Origin: Ipomoea triloba
Taxonomy: Eukaryota > Streptophyta > Magnoliopsida > Solanales > Convolvulaceae
DNA: 64,000 nucleotides
Assembly (NCBI RefSeq): GCF_003576645.1
Contig: NC_044930.1
Location: forward strand, 6,188,711-6,252,710
Direction of reading: 5' to 3'
The first letter of the stretch is position 1; the number at the start of each line of letters is the position of its first letter. Below, piece after piece: positions 58,087-64,000 of this stretch. The notes under the pieces were generated by a model. That model saw only the letters and a program-made list of their open reading frames with translations. It searched no databases and was not told the DNA's origin. A program made the translations under genes and the position numbers.

Positions 58087-59606
58087 ACACAAGAAACCCT
58101 GTCCGTATTTGATCCAGCATGTGTGTGTGTTACATTCGTGAGAAAAGATGAACTTTCACTTTCCAGTTATGCTCATAAGATTCATATATAACAGAATTTC
58201 AGTACTTAATTACAACAAAACATCCTTAGCTAAATGTGCACAATAAAAAAGAATGTTGGCATAAAAAGCATTCTCAGTCAGTCCTTGAAAACCTAAAAAT
58301 CAATTGTGCATTCACAACATTCTTTCTTAACATTTCACCAACAGAATGTGTTTTAGAAAATCAAGAATGACATCTTGAAGAAGAGATAGGATTATATGCA
58401 ATGTCACAAAATACTGTATTATGTAAAGTGATTTCCCATGCATCTTTAACTCACCAACTATTATATCTTTTTATTGGCTTTTTTTCTGGATTTCACTACA
58501 TACATTTGGTATATATTTAAGTTTCAAAAACATGTCATTTTTATTCATAATTTGATATTTTACCGACTTATTAAATGAAAAACTACTAAAAGATAAAAAT
58601 GAGATATATTGAATAGGATTGATCAATGTGGACAAGTTCATGAAAAGAAAATAATGATTAAATGACAAATTATGGATAAAACATATATAATATAATGTTG
58701 TGTATGGAGGATACCAGAATGACTTTAAATTTTTCGGTACCACAGAAAAGAAGAACAAGTTTATAAAAGGGATATATAGTGGAAAGCTGCAACCAGCTGA
58801 AATGCATTAACTCTATTTAACTTGCTAATTAATTGAATATATAATAAGTTTCAATTCCTTAAACGATGTAAATCGCGAAATATGTATCAACTAGCTTACA
58901 ATTCCCTAAATACTTGTACACAGCCCATCAAAAGGCCAAATTCATGTCTCGATCTACACTTTGTGGTTGCTAACAAAGTGAAACTTATTATTGACAGTGG
59001 CATGGAGAGTTGAGTCCAGCATCTTACCATCGAAACGTGACATTGGTGGCTAAGCAAATATAAAGAAATGAAATTGAGCTTTCGCTACTAGCTACAACGT
59101 TTTATAATCACTTATCTTAACAGATGTATGAGTAAAGAAAAAAACTTTGCACACTTAATTAGTTGCAAACTAAAATCTGAAAATTAATAAGATCATGATG
59201 CCTAATTAAGACATTAATAAATGCTACAAGAAACACCAAATTAAAATTAAACACTCAAATTCTCCAACCATTATCACTACATACTACAACAAAGAGAGCT
59301 ACCACTACAAACTAAAATGCAAAACAAGAAATATAATTAAGACTAGCAAACCTTCTAGGGTTAAAACCAGATCATCAGAACCCTCCCCAAACAGCTCCTT
59401 AAGTGTATGCCTGCATCCATTTTACACTGAATTGAAGCTTCACTCATAAAATTCAAAGCTTCACTACATGAAGAGCAAGCAAGAGAGTTTTGCAGGCCAC
59501 ACACTCTTACTTCATTCCAATTGTCAAGATTAAATGCTTACCACTGGCTGAAAGCTTAATATCACGTTTGGATGACTGGATGCTGGACTCGGCTTTAACA
59601 CTAATA
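58087..59606. other. Spacer and 3' flank of the Dof gene
   Basis: AT-rich with no coding region supported. The last few hundred bases probably hold the 3'-UTR of the minus-strand Dof gene. Confidence 0.5.
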
Positions 59607-60892
59607 TTATAGACGATTGGTGGTGGAAGAAGAACTGAAACTAGCAGAAACATCGCTCCAGGCGGCGGCGGCGGCGCCGCCCCACTGGTCATTGCCCGGT
59701 TGAAACCCCAACAGCTGCCTTGCCATACTTGATTCTTGATTGTTATTATGGTCTTCCATTTTCACCGACGCCATCTGAGTAGTCAGCATCGAAGAACTCG
59801 TGAACTTCGGCCTGGTTTCACTCGTCTCGCCGCCGAGAAAACCTGACGGCGCCGCCTCCGAACCTCCCGGGAATTGGTACAGTCCCGGTTGGGACAGATC
59901 CAGTCCCCCCAGGATCGGTGTTTGAAGCCTCCACTGCTCAATACCACCTGACAAAAGCGAAGCAATCCCTCCTCCTCCTCCACCACCGAGCAGATTATTA
60001 TTGTTATTGTTATTGTTATTATTGTTGTTATTGTTTCCGAATTGGAAAGGAAAATTGTCTCGACCTGCCATGGCGGAAAGACCGGAGTAATTGATATTGA
60101 GCCCAATACTATCATTTCCGGTAGGGTAGTGCTCGGAGAGTTGACCTAACGGCGACATAAACCGTAGCGGCGGAATTTGCGGCCCGCCCAACAACCCGCC
60201 CCCGGAATTTCCGGACATAATACTGCTAGTGGAAACGCCACTGCAACTGCTACTCGCCTGCCGCTCACTACTATTAGAAGGAGACTTATTATTATTACCG
60301 CTCCCACCACCACCACTACTACTCCCCTTACCACTCCTCTTATTCCGCCGGCAACCGCCCCCGACCGGCACGTTCCTCAACGCGCCGCCGCGCGTCCAGT
60401 ACCGCCGGCACGTCTTGCAGAAGTGCCGCGGCTGAGTGAGACTGTAGTTGTTGAAATAGCAAAACTTCGTGTTCGTCGATTCGCACCGAGGACATTTCAG
60501 AGCAGTCTCCGGCATCGGTACGTTCGCTAGCCTCGCCCTGTCCGCCATAGATCCCGGCCGAATCGTCCCCGCGCTTCCATGCGGCGGCGGCGGCGCAGCC
60601 GCCGCCGCAGGCGGCACGGAAGGGACCTGTGTCGTTGTTCCAACTTGATGATTTAGCTGCTATACAAAAATAACAATCAAAGATTGAAGGAATTAATTAA
60701 AAGAGGAGAGACTTATTAGATATCTATCAAGTATATTCAACGATTAAAGAGGGGTTGAGAAAAGAAGAAAAAAGTGAGAAGAATATTAATCTTTTTTGAG
60801 GATTGAAGCATAAAATGAGGGGGGAAAAATTAAACCAATACCTGCTGCCAGTTGGCTGGATCAAGATAAGCTGGAATAGAGGAAAAAACCAT
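59607..60892 (-). CDS. Dof zinc-finger transcription factor, 367 aa
   Basis: Two minus-strand exons: 60842-60892 ([17 protein letters not shown]) and 59607-60659. The short first exon ending in WQQ is typical of one Dof subgroup (e.g. the DOF2.4/DOF5.1/DOF3.6 type). The Dof finger CX2CX21CX2C is intact, with Cys73, Cys76, Cys98 and Cys101 and the motifs [19 protein letters not shown] and [20 protein letters not shown]. Dof proteins are nuclear and bind AAAG core sites through this finger. The C-terminal part is low-complexity: a poly-Asn run of about 14 (near 59998-60040), Gly and Ser runs, and a Trp-containing [11 protein letters not shown] end, common in Dof activation regions. The acceptor of exon 2 is a tandem TAGCAG. 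The first exon and the upstream region appear a second time after the N at 62363. Confidence 0.93.
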
Positions 60893-61051
60893 TGTTGTGT
60901 TCTTGATATATGATCTTTAGTTCTCTCTTTTTGTAAAGTTAGATGGGTTTGTAGTGAAGTTAGTGGAGAATCACATCAACAATGGAGGAAAGAGAGAGAT
61001 AAAGCAAGAGAGAATGAGAATATAAGGAGCTAGCCACAATAAAGTGAGGGG

Positions 61052-61058
61052 CTTTATA
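61052..61058 (-). promoter_or_regulatory. Candidate TATA box of the Dof gene
   Basis: TATAAAG on the minus strand, about 160 bp upstream of the ATG at 60892, with a CT-rich leader between. The same motif recurs in the duplicated copy at 62634-62640. Confidence 0.5.
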
Positions 61059-61688
61059 GTAGTAGGAGCACTTGAGCAGCATAAATTATACCACCAAGAT
61101 TTTTTTACTAGTACAAATTAAAATTTCTTAAAAGGTTATTTTTCACGTGTAGTGTCACGTTTTGATAGTAAGATATTAGACTTACCCTTTAAGCTTCTGC
61201 CTTAGAATCGGCAAATTTGATGTCTAAAAGTAAGACATCCATAAAAATTTCTAAACCCTGCATTTTGTATTTAGCTGTCAACAAAGTTGAGCTATTAACT
61301 TATTTTGGACGGATCAATCAGTTGAGTTAGAGTTTGTGTGCATTCTTTTTTCTATTTATAGTAGTTAGATTCATGCAAGTAGGTGAATCAAACAGGCATA
61401 GTAGAAGCATATAGTTGGTGGTCTGTTCTCACACTTTCCATCCCTGTATATTTTATTTTTTTAAATTATGCTTAGTGCTTTTTAGAGGTTGGAGGGGTAA
61501 TCTTCATCAGTTTCTTAATGTTTAAGGTTCGGCATTAATCTAATACACAGAGATCACAGATCAGACATACACAGACTAGAATGTGGTGGCTGTCACCTAT
61601 CAACTTCCATGCATGGAAAAATAAAGTAGGCATTTGTTTATGCGTTTTCTGTGTGAAGGAATTATCACAGTGCACCATTATGCTCTCA

Positions 61689-61960
61689 GGTTTACACAGC
61701 CATTAAGATAACAAATTAAATATCTATGCCACACAATCCTGTGAAATCGAGTCAGAGTGTGAGGATCTTTGCGGCAAATTAAAGAATTTTGTTTTTTATG
61801 TGAACAAAGTTTACATAGACATTAATTTAAGCTAGCAAATTAAATACCTATGTCACACAATCCTGTCGAGTCAGGGTATGAGGCATTTAAAGTGAGAAAG
61901 TTTTGTTTTTACGTAGGCGAAGTTTACATGGGCATTAAGCTAACAAATTAAATCTCTAGT
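61689..61960. repeat. Imperfect ~115-bp tandem repeats upstream of the Dof gene
   Basis: Three units start with GTTTACA(C/T)(A/G)G at about 61690, 61809 and 61922 and share CATTAA...AACAAATTAAAT, then CACACAATCCTGT and GAGTCAG(A/G)GT in the first two. They are repeated in the second copy of the large duplication. Confidence 0.65.
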
Positions 61961-62308
61961 ACTAGCAGCTAGCTAGACTAGTATGTAGTGTTGAAAACTT
62001 TTCATAAAAGGGAAATATTTGTGTCCCAATTTCACATCATGTTTAATTTACTTATAGATGATAATGCTGTGCAGGCTAGTTTGAGGGGAATTGTACAATT
62101 AATTAATGTTGGGTTGCGGTGGGTGATTAATACTCTTGTTGTCTGTAAAAAAGATGTTAATTAGTTAGTTGTGCTTTACTATATAGAGATTAGAAATTTA
62201 TCCCACCTTATAAATACAACTTTTATTGCTTCGTTCATTACCTAAATTGGCTTTTAAATAAGAATTAAATGCTTTTTACTTTTAAATTTATAATGCATGT
62301 ATTATGAG

Positions 62309-62311
<3 letters not shown>

Positions 62312-62362
<51 letters not shown>
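62312..62362. repeat. (AT)n microsatellite bordering the N
   Basis: About 50 bp of alternating A and T directly before the ambiguous base at 62363. Confidence 0.95.
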
Positions 62363-62363
62363 N
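62363..62363. other. Assembly ambiguity (N)
   Basis: The only non-ACGT base in the window, at the junction between the (AT)n tract and the start of the second copy of the duplicated segment. Confidence 0.99.
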
Positions 62364-63889
62364 AATATTAATCTTTTTTGAGGATTGAAGCATAAAATGA
62401 GGGGGGAAAAATTAAACCAATACCTGCTGCCAGTTGGCTGGATCAAGATAAGCTGGAATAGAGGAAAAAACCATTGTTGTGTTCTTGATATATGATCTTT
62501 AGTTCTCTCTTTTTGTAAAGTTAGATGGGTTTGTAGTGAAGTTAGTGGAGAATCACATCAACAATGGAGGAAAGAGAGAGATAAAGCAAGAGAGAATGAG
62601 AATATAAGGAGCTAGCCACAATAAAGTGAGGGGCTTTATAGTAGTAGGAGCACTTGAGCAGCATAAATTATACCACCAAGATTTTTTTACTAGTACAAAT
62701 TAAAATTTCTTAAAAGGTTATTTTTCACGTGTAGTGTCACGTTTTGATAGTAAGATATTAGACTTACCCTTTAAGCTTCTGCCTTAGAATCGGCAAATTT
62801 GATGTCTAAAAGTAAGACATCCATAAAAATTTCTAAACCCTGCATTTTGTATTTAGCTGTCAACAAAGTTGAGCTATTAACTTATTTTGGACGGATCAAT
62901 CAGTTGAGTTAGAGTTTGTGTGCATTCTTTTTTCTATTTATAGTAGTTAGATTCATGCAAGTAGGTGAATCAAACAGGCATAGTAGAAGCATATAGTTGG
63001 TGGTCTGTTCTCACACTTTCCATCCCTGTATATTTTATTTTTTTAAATTATGCTTAGTGCTTTTTAGAGGTTGGAGGGGTAATCTTCATCAGTTTCTTAA
63101 TGTTTAAGGTTCGGCATTAATCTAATACACAGAGATCACAGATCAGACATACACAGACTAGAATGTGGTGGCTGTCACCTATCAACTTCCATGCATGGAA
63201 AAATAAAGTAGGCATTTGTTTATGCGTTTTCTGTGTGAAGGAATTATCACAGTGCACCATTATGCTCTCAGGTTTACACAGCCATTAAGATAACAAATTA
63301 AATATCTATGCCACACAATCCTGTGAAATCGAGTCAGAGTGTGAGGATCTTTGCGGCAAATTAAAGAATTTTGTTTTTTATGTGAACAAAGTTTACATAG
63401 ACATTAATTTAAGCTAGCAAATTAAATACCTATGTCACACAATCCTGTCGAGTCAGGGTATGAGGCATTTAAAGTGAGAAAGTTTTGTTTTTACGTAGGC
63501 GAAGTTTACATGGGCATTAAGCTAACAAATTAAATCTCTAGTACTAGCAGCTAGCTAGACTAGTATGTAGTGTTGAAAACTTTTCATAAAAGGGAAATAT
63601 TTGTGTCCCAATTTCACATCATGTTTAATTTACTTATAGATGATAATGCTGTGCAGGCTAGTTTGAGGGGAATTGTACAATTAATTAATGTTGGGTTGCG
63701 GTGGGTGATTAATACTCTTGTTGTCTGTAAAAAAGATGTTAATTAGTTAGTTGTGCTTTACTATATAGAGATTAGAAATTTATCCCACCTTATAAATACA
63801 ACTTTTATTGCTTCGTTCATTACCTAAATTGGCTTTTAAATAAGAATTAAATGCTTTTTACTTTTAAATTTATAATGCATGTATTATGA

Positions 63890-63892
<3 letters not shown>
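62364..63892. repeat. Second copy of the 1.5-kb duplication, probably artefactual
   Basis: It matches 60782-62310 base for base as far as I can read, and contains a second Dof exon 1 (62424-62474, minus strand) with no exon 2 beside it. It ends in another (AT)n tract (63892-63943) that differs only slightly from the first. Most likely two overlapping contig ends were placed side by side. Confidence 0.85.

Positions 63893-63943
<51 letters not shown>
63892..63943. repeat. (AT)n microsatellite
   Basis: Alternating A and T after the second duplicate copy, counterpart of 62312-62362. The final 57 bp of the window are unique sequence without a recognised feature. Confidence 0.95.
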
Positions 63944-63945
<2 letters not shown>

Positions 63946-64000
63946 TACGAGAATGAAGGCTTTAGGTTAAAAAAAGGGTTAAATCTCGATCAACCATAGA

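Larger units (their letters stand above)
60782..62310. repeat. First copy of a 1.5-kb duplication (Dof exon 1 and upstream)
   Basis: These 1529 bases recur at 62364-63892 with a constant offset of 1582 bp and no mismatch that I noticed on reading. The segment covers the end of Dof intron 1, exon 1 and about 1.4 kb upstream. Confidence 0.93.

Noticed and set aside
60173..60530. Plus-strand ORFs opposite the Dof exon
   Set aside because: Shadow frames of the GC-rich Dof coding exon; the minus strand has an intact Dof finger.

Overview
The window is nuclear DNA from a flowering plant. The genes are split by GT-AG introns, they belong to plant families (Dof, XB3/XBAT, SIAMESE-related), and the long AT-rich intergenic tracts are full of short non-autonomous transposons. 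It is a core eudicot and my guess is an asterid, perhaps Convolvulaceae, but the species cannot be fixed from the sequence alone. A single N at 62363 shows this is an assembled draft contig.

Six genes can be supported. (1) 6749-7384 (+): intronless SIAMESE-RELATED CDK inhibitor with an internal duplication. (2) 19492-24792 (+): 8-exon WD40-repeat protein of the plant WDR44-like group, 897 aa. (3) 25442-28000 (+): 5-exon conserved plant protein of unknown function, 301 aa. (4) 33379-35681 (+): 3-exon plant-specific protein resembling Arabidopsis At3g17950, 183 aa. (5) 36473-39584 (-): 8-exon ankyrin/RING E3 ubiquitin ligase of the XB3/XBAT31 type, 453 aa. (6) 59607-60892 (-): 2-exon Dof zinc-finger transcription factor, 367 aa. 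Every exon junction was checked for GT-AG and reading phase. The genes have unrelated functions and form no operon or cluster: genes 2, 3 and 4 run head to tail, and 4 and 5 converge.

Layout: 1-1165, a Pack-MULE carrying a broken copy of an S-domain receptor-kinase gene; 1166-6600, AT-rich spacer; 6641-7384, SMR gene; 7385-19480, spacer with a hAT-type MITE, a Tourist-type MITE, and a Helitron nested in an inverted-repeat element; 19480-28000, the WD40 gene and the unknown gene, both with MULE-like insertions in introns; 28000-33380, repeat-rich spacer (promoter-like minisatellite, hAT element, MULE-like element); 33380-39600, two convergent genes; 39600-59600, a 20-kb stretch with no gene I can recognise but many MITE, SINE and MULE remnants; 59600-64000, the Dof gene and its upstream region. 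About 1.5 kb of that upstream region is repeated exactly after the N, which looks like an assembly error.

I found no CRISPR array, operon, rRNA or tRNA gene, and no clearly new biological system. The most informative observations are the Pack-MULE with intact 9-bp target duplication, the nested Helitron, the tandem copying of a 5' splice site in the WD40 gene, a three-copy MULE-like family sharing an internal minisatellite, and the false duplication at the right end.
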